A DNA stretch of 38,104 bases from Comamonadaceae bacterium (GTDB taxonomy: Bacteria; Pseudomonadota; Gammaproteobacteria; Burkholderiales; Burkholderiaceae_C), in assembly GCA_027486255.1 (NCBI GenBank), contig JAIXPL010000048.1, positions 1 through 38,104 of the forward strand, written 5' to 3'. Shown here one piece after another: positions 8,227 through 18,316 of this stretch. Position numbers and translations under genes: made by a program. Position 1 is the stretch's first letter; every line of letters begins with the position of its first letter. The notes beneath the pieces were generated by a model. It saw only the letters and a program-made list of their open reading frames with translations, was not told where the DNA came from and made no database searches.

Positions 8227-10554
8227 ATGACCTATTCACTCGACACCCTGAACTCGGGCACCGCCCCCGCAGATGCGCCGGCCGGTCTCAACCGCTTTGC
8301 CCATGAACTGAGCCTGGTGCTGGGCGCCGTGGCCCTGCTGTTCTGGGCCCTTGCCTTGCTGAGCTACAACCAGGCCGATGCTGCCTGGTCTACCACGGGG
8401 CAGAGCCTAGCCGGTGCCGTGCCTGCCGTGCGCAACCTCGGCGGCCGCCTGGGTGCCTGGTGGGCAGATGGCAGCTACTTCCTGTTGGGTTACTCCGTCT
8501 GGTGGCTGTGGCTGCTCTGCGCTTGCCTTTGGGTGCGCTCGCTCAAGCGCTGGCTGGAGGGCGAGGCGCCTCGGGCTTCTTCAGCCCTGGCGCGCCTGCG
8601 TTTATGGGCGGGCCTGGCCGTGTTGTTGTTGGCCAGCACAGCCCTCGAATGGACGCGCTTGTACCGTTTCGAGCCCAGCCTGCCCGGGCATGCCGGCGGC
8701 GTGCTGGGCGTGTTGGCCGGGCCGGCTGGCATGAAGTGGCTGGGCTTTGCCGGCTCCGGCCTGGTTTGCATTGCCCTGGCCGTGGTGAGCGTGTCCCTGG
8801 TGTTTGGGTTCTCTTGGGCCCAGACTGCGCAGCAGCTGGGCGGTTGGATCGACGGCCTGATTGCCTCGCGCCGTGAAAAGCGCGAGCGGGCCATCGACCT
8901 GGAGGTCGGCCGTGCCGCTGCGCGCGAACGCGAAGAGGTGCTGCTGGAAGAGCGCGTGGAGATCGAGGAGCACCACCCCATTCCCGTGCTCATCGAGCCG
9001 CCGCCCATTGAGATTCCCCAGAGCGAGCGCGTGGTCAAAGAACGCCAGAAGCCCTTGTTCATGGAACTGCCGGACTCCAACCTGCCCCAGGTCGACCTGC
9101 TCGACGGCGCGCCCGCCCGCCAGGAAGGCGTGGCACCCGAGACCCTGGAGATGACCTCGCGCCTGATCGAGAAAAAGCTCAAGGATTTTGGCGTGGAGGT
9201 GCGCGTGGTGGCCGCCGCCCCCGGCCCGGTGATCACGCGCTACGAGATCGAGCCGGCCACCGGCGTGAAGGGCTCGCAGGTGGTCAACCTGGCCAAGGAC
9301 CTGGCCCGCGCTTTGAGCCTGGTGTCCATCCGCGTGATCGAGACCATCCCGGGCAAGAACTACATGGCCCTCGAATTGCCCAACGCCAAACGGCAATCCA
9401 TTCGCCTCTCGGAAATCCTGGGTTCGCAGACCTACAACGAAGCCAAGTCCATGCTCACCATGGGCCTGGGCAAAGACATCAGCGGCAGCGCCGTGGTGGC
9501 CGACCTCGCCAAGATGCCGCACTGCTTGGTGGCCGGCACCACCGGCTCGGGCAAGTCGGTGGGCATCAACGCCATGATCCTGAGCCTCTTGTACAAGGCC
9601 GATGCCAAGGACGTGCGCCTGCTTCTGATCGACCCGAAGATGCTGGAGATGAGCGTCTACGAGGGCATCCCTCACCTGCTGGCGCCCGTGGTCACCGACA
9701 TGAAGCAGGCCGCACACGGCCTGAACTGGTGCGTGGCCGAGATGGAGCGCCGCTACAAGCTCATGAGCAAGCTGGGCGTGCGCAACCTGGCGGGCTACAA
9801 CGCCAAGATCGACGAGGCGCGCGCGCGCGGCGAGTTCATCTACAACCCCTTTAGCCTCACGCCGGACGAGCCCGAGCCGCTGGAGCGCCTGCCCTTCATC
9901 GTGGTGGTGATTGACGAGCTCGCCGACCTGATGATGGTGGTGGGCAAGAAGATCGAAGAACTCATTGCCCGCCTGGCGCAAAAAGCGCGTGCGGCCGGCA
10001 TCCACCTGATTCTGGCCACCCAGCGCCCCAGCGTGGACGTGATCACCGGCCTCATCAAGGCCAACATTCCCACGCGCCTGTCTTTCCAGGTGTCCAGCAA
10101 GATCGACAGCCGCACCATCCTCGACCAGATGGGCGCCGAAGCCCTGCTGGGCATGGGCGACATGCTCTACCTGCCCAGCGGCACGGGCCTGCCCATCCGT
10201 GTGCACGGCGCCTTTGTCAGCGACGAGGAGGTGCACCGCGTGGTGGCCTTCCTCAAGGCCCAGGGTGAGGCCAATTACATCGAGGGCGTGCTCGAAGGCG
10301 GCGTGGTCGACGGTGAAGGCGGCCCGGGCGATCTGGCCGGGGACGGCGGCGGCGAGAAAGACCCCATGTACGACCAGGCGGTGGAGGTGGTGCTCAAGCA
10401 CCGCAAGGCCTCCATCTCGCTGGTGCAGCGCCACCTCAAGATCGGCTACAACCGCGCTGCCCGCCTGCTTGAGGACATGGAAAATGCCGGGCTGGTCAGC
10501 CCCATGTCGGGGGCGGGCCAGCGCGACATCCTGGTGCCGGCGCGCGCAGAATGA
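8227..10554 (+). CDS. ftsK: DNA translocase FtsK
   Basis: Hexameric ATPase anchored at the division septum that pumps DNA to resolve chromosome dimers with XerCD at dif. The N-terminus carries about four membrane helices (within residues 20-210). A relatively short charged linker with Glu/Arg repeats and Pro-rich segments follows (about 215-310). The motor begins near 315, with Walker A GTTGSGKS (437-444) and Walker [10 protein letters not shown] (559-567), then [21 protein letters not shown]. The DNA-reading gamma winged helix is at 715-775 ([20 protein letters not shown] onward). At 775 residues it is much shorter than E. coli FtsK because the linker is short, as is common in betaproteobacteria. 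The ATG at 8227 is preferred over an upstream TTG at 8128. First gene of ftsK-lolA-rarA. Confidence 0.97.
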   Translation: MTYSLDTLNSGTAPADAPAGLNRFAHELSLVLGAVALLFWALALLSYNQADAAWSTTGQSLAGAVPAVRNLGGRLGAWWADGSYFLLGYSVWWLWLLCACLWVRSLKRWLEGEAPRASSALARLRLWAGLAVLLLASTALEWTRLYRFEPSLPGHAGGVLGVLAGPAGMKWLGFAGSGLVCIALAVVSVSLVFGFSWAQTAQQLGGWIDGLIASRREKRERAIDLEVGRAAAREREEVLLEERVEIEEHHPIPVLIEPPPIEIPQSERVVKERQKPLFMELPDSNLPQVDLLDGAPARQEGVAPETLEMTSRLIEKKLKDFGVEVRVVAAAPGPVITRYEIEPATGVKGSQVVNLAKDLARALSLVSIRVIETIPGKNYMALELPNAKRQSIRLSEILGSQTYNEAKSMLTMGLGKDISGSAVVADLAKMPHCLVAGTTGSGKSVGINAMILSLLYKADAKDVRLLLIDPKMLEMSVYEGIPHLLAPVVTDMKQAAHGLNWCVAEMERRYKLMSKLGVRNLAGYNAKIDEARARGEFIYNPFSLTPDEPEPLERLPFIVVVIDELADLMMVVGKKIEELIARLAQKARAAGIHLILATQRPSVDVITGLIKANIPTRLSFQVSSKIDSRTILDQMGAEALLGMGDMLYLPSGTGLPIRVHGAFVSDEEVHRVVAFLKAQGEANYIEGVLEGGVVDGEGGPGDLAGDGGGEKDPMYDQAVEVVLKHRKASISLVQRHLKIGYNRAARLLEDMENAGLVSPMSGAGQRDILVPARAE

Positions 10555-10589
10555 GCCGCCTCCTGCCCCCAATCTTCCGGCCCAACTCC

Positions 10590-11249
10590 ATGACATCTAT
10601 GACCCGGCGCCTGGCCCTTGTGGGGCTCGCCGCCCTGGCGGCTCCAGCCGTGCAGGCCCAGGACGGGCTGCAATTGCTGGGCGACTTCATCCGCAGCGTG
10701 CACACCGGCCGGGCGCAGTTCACCCAGACGGTGACTTCGCCGCCGCGCGAGGGCCAGCCGGTGCGACCCAAGGTCTCCAGCGGCAGCTTCGAGTTCGCCC
10801 GGCCCAACCGCTTTCGCTTCAACTACACCCGGCCCTTCCCGCAGCTGCTGGTGGCCGACGGGCAGACTCTGTGGCTGCACGACATGGACCTCAACCAGGT
10901 GACAGCCCGCAAGCTCAGCCAGGTGCTGCAGGGCACGCCTGCGGCCGTGATCGCCGCCGCCACCGACTTGCGCAGCCTGCAGACCGATTTCAGCCTGAGC
11001 GCCCAGCCCGAGTCGGCGGGCCTTCAGTGGGTGTTGGCCACCCCCCGCAGCCGCGAGGGCCAGCTGCAAAGCATCAAGGTGGGCCTGCGCGCCACGGCGC
11101 AAGGGCCCGAGCTGGTAAGCCTGGACATCCTCGACAGCTTCGGCCAGCGCTCGGTGATGGCCTTCAGCCAGTTCGAGGCCAACCCGGCGCTGCCAGCCGG
11201 CAGCTTTCAGTTCAAGCCTCCGGCGGGCGCCGACGTGATCCGTCCCTGA
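10590..11249 (+). CDS. lolA: Periplasmic lipoprotein carrier LolA
   Basis: Periplasmic chaperone that carries lipoproteins from LolCDE to LolB at the outer membrane. A signal peptide is clear: TRR, a hydrophobic run LALVGLAALAAP and a cleavage site AVQA|QD. The mature part shows the family pattern, with AQFTQTV early and FEFARPNRFRFNYTRPFPQLLVADGQTLWLHDMDLNQV in the middle (given in two stretches: FEFARPNRFRFNY, then LLVADGQTLWLHDMDLNQV). Starts at 10551 (overlapping the ftsK stop), 10590 and 10599 are all in frame; 10590 or 10599 gives the better signal peptide. It sits between ftsK and rarA as in E. coli and is probably co-transcribed. Confidence 0.93.
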   Translation: MTSMTRRLALVGLAALAAPAVQAQDGLQLLGDFIRSVHTGRAQFTQTVTSPPREGQPVRPKVSSGSFEFARPNRFRFNYTRPFPQLLVADGQTLWLHDMDLNQVTARKLSQVLQGTPAAVIAAATDLRSLQTDFSLSAQPESAGLQWVLATPRSREGQLQSIKVGLRATAQGPELVSLDILDSFGQRSVMAFSQFEANPALPAGSFQFKPPAGADVIRP

Positions 11250-11267
11250 AGGGGCCGAGGGCGCCGC

Positions 11268-12578
11268 ATGGCCGATCTGTTCACCCCCTCGCCCACGCCG
11301 CCGCTGGCCGAGGCCTTGAGACCCACCACCCTGGAGGAGGTGATCGGCCAGACCCACCTGATTGGCCCCGGCAAGCCGCTGCGGCTGGCCTTTGAATCCT
11401 GCACGCCCCATTCCATGATCCTGTGGGGCCCGCCCGGCGTGGGCAAAACCACACTCGCGCGCCTGACGGCAAAGGCCTTCGGTTACGAGTTCATCGCCCT
11501 CTCAGCTGTGTTCTCCGGTGTCAAGGACATCCGCGCTGCCATGGAGCAGGCCCAGCAGCACCTGGCGCAAGGTGCGCGCACCATCTTGTTTGTGGACGAG
11601 ATCCACCGCTTCAACAAGAGCCAGCAGGACGGCCTGCTGCCCTATGTGGAATCCGGCCTGGTGGTGTTGATTGGCGCCACCACGGAAAACCCGTCTTTCG
11701 AGGTCAACTCCGCACTGCTCTCGCGTGCGCAGGTCTATGTGCTGCAGTCGCTGCAGGACGAGGAACTGCGGCAGCTGGTGCAGCGCGCGCAAGAGCGGCA
11801 CCTGCCGGGCCTGCAGATCGAGGAGGGTGCGGCCCATGCCTTGGTGGGCCTGGCCGATGGCGATGCCCGACGCCTCCTGAACCTGCTGGAGCAGACGGCC
11901 ACCGCCGCCCGGGCCGCTGGCCGCACGCAGGTTGATGCCGCCTTTCTGGAGCAGGCTCTGAGCCCCGGGGCCCGGCGCTTCGACAAAGGCGGCGATCATT
12001 TTTACGACCAGATCTCGGCCCTGCACAAATCGGTGCGCGGCTCGCATCCGGATGCGGCGCTCTACTGGCTCTGTCGCATGCTCGATGGCGGCGCCGATGC
12101 GCGCTACCTGATGCGGCGGGTGGTGCGCATGGCCTGGGAAGACATCGGCCTGGCCGACCCCCGCGCCCTGCAGATCGCCAACGACGCAGCCGCCACCTTC
12201 GAGCGCCTGGGTTCACCCGAGGGCGAACTGGCCATTGCCGAGGCCGTGGTGTACCTGGCGCTGGCGCCCAAGAGCAACGCCGCCTACAACGCCTACAACG
12301 CCGCCCGGGCCTTTGTGCAAAAGGACAAGTCGCGCGAGGTGCCCGTGCATCTGCGCAACGCCCCCACCCGGCTGATGAAGGAGCTCGGCCACGGCCACGC
12401 CTACCGCTATGCGCATGACGAACCCCATGCCTACGCCGCCGGAGAAAGCTACCTGCCCGAGGGCTTGCCTGAGCCTGGCTGGTACCAGCCGACCGGCCGC
12501 GGCCTGGAGGCGAAGATTGCCGAGAAGATGGCCTTTTTGCGCCAGCTCGACGAGCAGGCGCGCCCGCCTTCTGATTGA
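11268..12578 (+). CDS. rarA: Replication-associated recombination protein A (RarA/MgsA)
   Basis: AAA+ ATPase related to clamp loaders that acts at stalled replication forks. Walker A GPPGVGKT is at 54-61 and Walker B VDEIHRFNKSQQD starts at residue 109. The family-specific ATTENPSFEVNSALLSRAQV and the C-terminal tetramerisation region (DKGGDHFYDQISALHKSVRG, then MAWEDIGLADP) are present. At 436 residues it is full length. It starts 18 bases after lolA, extending the ftsK-lolA-rarA order; serS, which usually follows in E. coli, is replaced here by a liv operon. Confidence 0.97.
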   Translation: MADLFTPSPTPPLAEALRPTTLEEVIGQTHLIGPGKPLRLAFESCTPHSMILWGPPGVGKTTLARLTAKAFGYEFIALSAVFSGVKDIRAAMEQAQQHLAQGARTILFVDEIHRFNKSQQDGLLPYVESGLVVLIGATTENPSFEVNSALLSRAQVYVLQSLQDEELRQLVQRAQERHLPGLQIEEGAAHALVGLADGDARRLLNLLEQTATAARAAGRTQVDAAFLEQALSPGARRFDKGGDHFYDQISALHKSVRGSHPDAALYWLCRMLDGGADARYLMRRVVRMAWEDIGLADPRALQIANDAAATFERLGSPEGELAIAEAVVYLALAPKSNAAYNAYNAARAFVQKDKSREVPVHLRNAPTRLMKELGHGHAYRYAHDEPHAYAAGESYLPEGLPEPGWYQPTGRGLEAKIAEKMAFLRQLDEQARPPSD

Positions 12579-12636
12579 GCTCGGGCCTGACGCAGGCTGC
12601 TTGAGCAACCCTGTCCTGGGACGGGCTTTGCGCCGG

Positions 12637-12664
12637 CTGCGCATGAATGCCTTCTGACTAAAAT
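12637..12664 (+). promoter_or_regulatory. Possible promoter of the liv operon
   Basis: TAAAAT (12659-12664) is a good -10; CTGCGC (12637-12642) sits 16 bases upstream but matches the -35 consensus in only half its positions. Transcription would start near 12671, giving a leader of about 54 bases with GGAG at 12711-12714 before livH. The 146-base gap after rarA contains nothing else that I can name. Confidence 0.42.
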
Positions 12665-12724
12665 CCACAGCTGCGTTCGGTTCACCCGGGCGGCAACCCC
12701 TCACCCTTTTGGAGTTCCTGCCCC

Positions 12725-13654
12725 ATGGATGTCTTGCTGCAGCAGATCATCAACGGCCTGGTCCTGGGCAGCATGTACGCCCTCATCGCCCTGGGCTACA
12801 CCATGGTCTACGGCATCATCAACCTGATCAACTTCGCGCATGGCGAGGTGCTCATGGTGGGGGCTCTGACCAGCTGGACCATCATCGTCTGGATGCAAGA
12901 GGCTCTGCCCGGCACGCCCGGCTGGATGATCTTGCTACTCTCGCTGCTGATTGCCTGCGTGGTCTGCGGCGCACTCAATTTCGCCATCGAGAAAATTGCT
13001 TACCGCCCGCTGCGCAACTCGCCCAAGCTGGCACCGCTGATCACGGCCATCGGCATGTCCATCCTGCTGCAGACCTTGGCCATGATGATCTGGAAGCCCA
13101 ACTACAAGTCCTTCCCCACGCTGCTGCCCTCCGAGCCCATCTTCTTGGGCGAGGCCGTTATCACCGTCACGCAGATCTGCATCTTGGCCGTCACGGCCGT
13201 GGCCCTGGCCACCTTGATGTACATCGTCAATCACACCCGCCTGGGCCGCGCCATGCGCGCCACCGCCGAGAACCCGCGCGTGGCCGCCCTCATGGGGGTG
13301 CGGCCCGACACCGTGATCTCGGCCACCTTCATCATCGGTGCGGTGCTGGCGGCGATTGCTGGCGTGATGTACGCCTCCAACTACGGCACGGTGCAGCACA
13401 CCATGGGCTTTCTGCCGGGCCTCAAGGCCTTCACGGCAGCGGTGTTCGGCGGCATCGGCAACCTCGGCGGTGCCGTGCTTGGTGGCCTTCTGCTGGGCCT
13501 GATCGAGTCCATCGGTGCCGGCTACATCGGCCCCCTGACGGGGGGCTTTTTGGGCAGCCACTACGTGGACATCTTTGCCTTCATGGTGCTCATCGTGGTG
13601 CTGACGCTCCGGCCCTCGGGCCTCCTGGGCGAGCGCGTGGCCGACCGGGCCTGA
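12725..13654 (+). CDS. livH: Branched-chain amino acid type ABC transporter permease LivH
   Basis: Inner-membrane permease of a LivHMGF-type importer. Its 309 residues contain about eight hydrophobic segments. The opening IINGLVLGSMYALIALGYTM, then NLINFAHGEVLMVGAL, and the cytoplasmic loop RATAENPRVAALMGVRPDTV that contacts the ATPase are diagnostic of LivH. Preceded by GGAG at ten bases. First gene of livHMGF; spacing to livM is 13 bases. Binding protein and therefore substrate are unknown: relatives also import urea, amides or aromatic acids. Confidence 0.94.
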   Translation: MDVLLQQIINGLVLGSMYALIALGYTMVYGIINLINFAHGEVLMVGALTSWTIIVWMQEALPGTPGWMILLLSLLIACVVCGALNFAIEKIAYRPLRNSPKLAPLITAIGMSILLQTLAMMIWKPNYKSFPTLLPSEPIFLGEAVITVTQICILAVTAVALATLMYIVNHTRLGRAMRATAENPRVAALMGVRPDTVISATFIIGAVLAAIAGVMYASNYGTVQHTMGFLPGLKAFTAAVFGGIGNLGGAVLGGLLLGLIESIGAGYIGPLTGGFLGSHYVDIFAFMVLIVVLTLRPSGLLGERVADRA

Positions 13655-13667
13655 AGGAGACCCTGGC

Positions 13668-14756
<1,089 letters not shown>

Positions 14757-14757
14757 C

Positions 14758-15528
14758 ATGATGGACACCATCCTCGATGTCAGCGGCGTCTCCAAGCGTT
14801 TCGGCGGCCTGCAAGCGCTCTCCGATGTGGGCATCCGCATCGAACGCGGCCAGGTCTACGGCCTGATCGGGCCCAACGGCGCGGGCAAGACCACTTTTTT
14901 TAATGTGCTCACGGGTCTGTACACGCCCGACAGCGGGCGCTTCGTGCTGGCCGGTCAGCCCTACACGCCCACGGCGGTGCATGAGGTGGCCAAGGCCGGC
15001 ATCGCCCGCACTTTCCAGAACATTCGCCTGTTCGCCGACATGAGCGCGCTGGAAAATGTGATGGTGGGCCGCCATGTGCGCACGCAGTCTGGCCTGTTGG
15101 GCGCCATCTTCCGCACGCGTGGATTTCAGGCCGAGGAGCAGGCCATTGCCGAGCGCGCGCGCGAGTTGCTCGAGTACGTGGGCATTGCCCGCTATGCCGA
15201 CTACAAGGCCCGCACGCTGAGCTATGGCGACCAGCGTCGTCTGGAAATTGCTCGGGCGCTGGCCACCGACCCGCAGCTGATCGCACTCGACGAGCCGGCC
15301 GCCGGCATGAACGCCACCGAAAAAGTGCAGCTGCGCGAACTGATTGACCGCATCCGGCGCGACCAGCGCACCATCTTGCTCATTGAGCACGACGTCAAGC
15401 TGGTCATGGGCCTGTGCGATCGCGTCACGGTGCTGGACTACGGCAAGCAGATCGCTGAAGGGCCGCCTGCGCAGGTGCAGAAGGACGCCAAAGTCATTGA
15501 GGCCTATCTGGGCACGGGAGGCCATTGA
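14758..15528 (+). CDS. livG: ABC transporter ATPase LivG
   Basis: Cytoplasmic ATPase of the importer, 256 residues. Walker A is GPNGAGKTT (38-46), the signature is the variant LSYGDQRR (from residue 154), Walker B is LIALDEPAAGMN (near 175-186) and the switch His is in LLIEHDVKLVMG. LSYG in place of LSGG is usual for LivG. ATG at 14758 or the second ATG at 14761 may be used; AAGGAGG lies upstream inside the livM 3' end. It is followed by livF after one base. Confidence 0.95.
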   Translation: MMDTILDVSGVSKRFGGLQALSDVGIRIERGQVYGLIGPNGAGKTTFFNVLTGLYTPDSGRFVLAGQPYTPTAVHEVAKAGIARTFQNIRLFADMSALENVMVGRHVRTQSGLLGAIFRTRGFQAEEQAIAERARELLEYVGIARYADYKARTLSYGDQRRLEIARALATDPQLIALDEPAAGMNATEKVQLRELIDRIRRDQRTILLIEHDVKLVMGLCDRVTVLDYGKQIAEGPPAQVQKDAKVIEAYLGTGGH

Positions 15529-15529
15529 G

Positions 15530-16246
15530 ATGGCAGAGACCCTCTTGAAGGTACAGGGCCTGAAAGTGGCCTACGGCGGCATCCAGGCCGTCAAGGGCCT
15601 GGACCTGGAGGTGCGCGAGGGCGAGCTGGTCACGCTGATCGGCTCCAACGGCGCAGGCAAGACCACCACCATGAAGGCCATCACCGGTTCGCTCCCCCTG
15701 GTGGACGGCGAGATCGCTTACCTGGGCCGCAGCATCCGCGGCCGCGGCGCCTGGGACCTCGTCAAGGACGGCCTGGCCATGGTGCCCGAGGGCCGCGGCG
15801 TGTTCACGCGCATGACCATCACCGAAAACCTGTTGATGGGCGCCTACCTTCGCTCGGACAAGGCGGCCATGGTCGAGGACATGGACCGCATGTTCGCGCT
15901 GTTCCCGCGCCTGAAGGAGCGGCGTGACCAGCTGGCCGGCACCATGTCCGGTGGTGAGCAGCAGATGCTGGCCATGGGCCGTGCCCTGATGAGCCGCCCC
16001 CGCGTGCTGCTGCTCGACGAGCCGTCCATGGGCTTGTCGCCCATCATGGTCGACAAGATCTTCGAGGTCGTCAAAGACGTGCACGCCCAGGGCGTGACGG
16101 TGCTCTTGGTCGAGCAGAACGCCAGCCGCGCTCTGGGGCTGGCCGACCGGGGCTATGTGATGGAGTCCGGCCTGCTGACCATGGATGGTCCGGCTCGGGA
16201 CCTGTTGGTCGATCCCCGCGTGCGGGCGGCCTATCTGGGTGAGTGA
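15530..16246 (+). CDS. livF: ABC transporter ATPase LivF
   Basis: Second ATPase of the importer, 238 residues. Walker A GSNGAGKTT (38-46), LivF-specific LAMVPEGRGVFTRMTITENL, signature TMSGGEQQMLAMGRAL and Walker B VLLLDEPSMGLSP are all present. The ATG at 15530 follows the livG stop by one base with GGAGG upstream, so the longer frame from 15344 is not used. Last gene of livHMGF; only 20 bases separate it from a convergent Bug receptor gene, and no terminator hairpin is visible. Confidence 0.95.
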   Translation: MAETLLKVQGLKVAYGGIQAVKGLDLEVREGELVTLIGSNGAGKTTTMKAITGSLPLVDGEIAYLGRSIRGRGAWDLVKDGLAMVPEGRGVFTRMTITENLLMGAYLRSDKAAMVEDMDRMFALFPRLKERRDQLAGTMSGGEQQMLAMGRALMSRPRVLLLDEPSMGLSPIMVDKIFEVVKDVHAQGVTVLLVEQNASRALGLADRGYVMESGLLTMDGPARDLLVDPRVRAAYLGE

Positions 16247-16266
16247 GGCGGGGATCGCTCAGCCCT

Positions 16267-17253
16267 TCAATCCACCTTCGCGCCCGAGGCCTGCACGAGC
16301 TTTTCGTACTTGGCCAGTTCCTTCTTCATGAAATCGCCAAACTGCTCGGGCGTGTTGCCCACGGGCTCGGCCATGAGCTGGGCGAAGCGGCTTTTCACTT
16401 CGGGCTGCTGAAGGGCTCCCGCAAAGGCCTGATGCAGGCGCTGCACTGTCTCGCGGGGCAGCTGCGCCGGACCCACCAGGCCCCACCAGGTGTCCACTTC
16501 GAACCCTTTGAGCGTCTCTGCCACCGCTGGCACCTCGGGCATGAGGCTGCTGCGCTGCGCCGTGGTCACGGCCAGGGCCTTGAGCTTGCCGGCCCGGATG
16601 TTGGCCGAGGCCGTGGCCAGGTTGTCGAAGTTGAAGTCCACCTGAGCGGCCAGCAGCGCCAGTTGCGCCGGGTTGCCGCCGTGGTGAGGAATGTGCACCG
16701 CGAAGATGCCGGCGGCCTTCTTGAACATCTCACCGGCCAGGTGCCCGGCGCTGCCATTGCCGCCGCTGCCGTAGTTCAGGCGCCCGGGGTGGGCCTTGGC
16801 GTGGCGGATCAGATCAGCCAACGTGCCGATCTTCAGGCGCTCGGCCACCTCGGTGTTCATCACCAGCACATTGGGCACGCGCAGCATCTGCGTGATGGGC
16901 GCGAAGTCGGTGGCCGCCTGATAGGGCATGCGGCTGTAGAGCCAGGGGTTGATGGCATGCGTGGCCACCGCCGCGATGCCGATGGTCAGCCCATCGGGCG
17001 CGGCCTTGGCAATCGCATCGGCACCGATGTTGCCGCCACCGCCCGGCCGGTTGTCCACGATCACCGGCCCGAGGCTCGCCTGCACGCGTTCGGCCAGCAG
17101 ACGCGCGGTCACGTCAATCGGTCCGCCCGGCGCGTAGGGCACGATCAGGCGCAGCGGCCTGACCTGGGCCCGTGCCGTGCCCGCCGACAGGGGCAGTGCG
17201 GCGGCCAGTGCCAGCCAGTGGCGGCGTGAGAGGCTGTGGTGGCCCATGCGCAT
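16267..17253 (-). CDS. Bug/TctC-family periplasmic solute-binding protein
   Basis: Periplasmic binding protein of the Bug family, 328 residues. The signal peptide has a twin-Arg flavour (SLSRRHWLALAAALPLSAG, cleavage near ARAQ). Family landmarks are RLIVPYAPGGPIDVTARLLA, VIVDNRPGGGGNIGADAIAK, the ligand-loop region LNYGSGGNGSAGHLAGEMFK and VPAVAETLKGFEVDTWWGL. No TctA/TctB membrane genes are nearby, so it is an orphan receptor. Start 17253 (or the ATG at 17245-17247) follows the upstream reductase stop by ten bases, so the two may share a transcript. The convergent livF operon lacks a binding protein, but Bug and LivK folds differ, so this should not be taken as its partner. Ligand unknown. 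Confidence 0.9.
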   Translation of the reverse strand: MRMGHHSLSRRHWLALAAALPLSAGTARAQVRPLRLIVPYAPGGPIDVTARLLAERVQASLGPVIVDNRPGGGGNIGADAIAKAAPDGLTIGIAAVATHAINPWLYSRMPYQAATDFAPITQMLRVPNVLVMNTEVAERLKIGTLADLIRHAKAHPGRLNYGSGGNGSAGHLAGEMFKKAAGIFAVHIPHHGGNPAQLALLAAQVDFNFDNLATASANIRAGKLKALAVTTAQRSSLMPEVPAVAETLKGFEVDTWWGLVGPAQLPRETVQRLHQAFAGALQQPEVKSRFAQLMAEPVGNTPEQFGDFMKKELAKYEKLVQASGAKVD

Positions 17254-17263
17254 GCGACGGGCT

Positions 17264-18301
17264 TCAGGCCTTGGCCTTGTCGGCCTCGGTGGTGAAGGAG
17301 TCGGCGAAGAATTCATCGGCCGGCAGCCCCGCCTTGGCCGAGTAGTCGCTGCGGGCCGACTCCACCACGATGGGCGCGCCGCAGGCGTAGACCTGATGGC
17401 CCGAGAGGTCGGGCAGGTCCTCGAGCACCGCCTGGTGCACAAAGCCTGTGCGGCCGGTCCACTGGTCTTCCGGCAGCGCGTTCGAGACCACGGGCACGTA
17501 GCGCAGCTGGGGCATCTCGGCACATTGGGCCTGGATCCAGTCGCTCATGTAGAGGTCGGCCGGGCGACGGCCGCCCCAGTACAGCACGGCCGGACGGCGG
17601 ATGTTCTTGACCTGCATGTGCTCGATGAGCGCCTTGATGGGTGCAAAGCCCGTGCCTGAGGCCAGCAGCACCAGGGGCTTGGCGCTTTCTTCTCGCAGGA
17701 AGAAGCTCCCGTAAGGCCCTTCAATGCGCAGGATGTCCTTTTCTTTGAGGGTGCTGAACACCTGGTCGGTGAACTTGCCGCCCGGCATGTGCCGCAGGTG
17801 CAGCTCCAGCCCGGGCTTGTCGGCTTGGGTGTGCGGCGCATTGGCCATGGAGTAGCTGCGGCGGCTGCCATCACGCAGCAGGAATTCGACGTACTGGCCG
17901 GCGTGGTACTTGAACACCTCGTTGGCGGGCAGTTGCAGGGTCATGAGCATGACATCGTGCGAGACCTTTTGCAGGCTGCTCACGCGGGCGGGCATCTTGC
18001 GAATGGGAAAAGCCCCTTCGTCCGTGACCTGGCGTGATTCGAGCACCACATCACTCTGCGCCACGCCGCAGCAGGTGAGCACATAGCCGTTTTCCTCTTC
18101 CTCAGCGCTCAGGGCCTTGGACTGGTGGGCGCCATGCGACACGCTGCCTTCGAGCTTTTTGCATTTGCAGGAGCCGCAGGCGCCGTCCTTGCAGCCGTAG
18201 GGCAGGCCGATGCCCTGGCGGATGGCGGCGGCCAGCAGGGTTTCGCCCTCATTGGCGGTGAATGTGCGCCCACTGGGCTCGACCTTCACGTGGAAGCTCA
18301 T
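17264..18301 (-). CDS. Ferredoxin-NAD(P)H reductase type flavoprotein (CDP-6-deoxy-glucoseen reductase family)
   Basis: A 345-residue one-chain electron-transfer protein. The plant-type [2Fe-2S] domain is at 1-95 with Cys37, Cys42 and Cys45 in YGCKDGACGSCKC and the fourth ligand at Cys77 (TCC). The FAD domain follows with RRSYSMANAP, then the NAD domain with VLLASGTGFAPIKALIEHM and YACGAPIVVESA. This layout occurs in reductase components of oxygenases and in AscD/RfbH-partner reductases; databases usually label this branch CDP-6-deoxy-delta-3,4-glucoseen reductase. No dideoxysugar genes are nearby, so that name probably does not describe its role. GAGGA lies seven bases before the ATG. Divergent from the Rossmann-fold gene at 18317. 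Confidence 0.88.
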   Translation of the reverse strand: MSFHVKVEPSGRTFTANEGETLLAAAIRQGIGLPYGCKDGACGSCKCKKLEGSVSHGAHQSKALSAEEEENGYVLTCCGVAQSDVVLESRQVTDEGAFPIRKMPARVSSLQKVSHDVMLMTLQLPANEVFKYHAGQYVEFLLRDGSRRSYSMANAPHTQADKPGLELHLRHMPGGKFTDQVFSTLKEKDILRIEGPYGSFFLREESAKPLVLLASGTGFAPIKALIEHMQVKNIRRPAVLYWGGRRPADLYMSDWIQAQCAEMPQLRYVPVVSNALPEDQWTGRTGFVHQAVLEDLPDLSGHQVYACGAPIVVESARSDYSAKAGLPADEFFADSFTTEADKAKA

Positions 18302-18316
18302 ATTGGTATCCTCGAG

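Noticed and set aside
16267..17253. The Bug receptor as the missing binding protein of livHMGF.
   Set aside because: It is on the other strand and of the TctC/Bug family, which is unrelated in use to LivK-type binding proteins. Adjacency alone is not enough.
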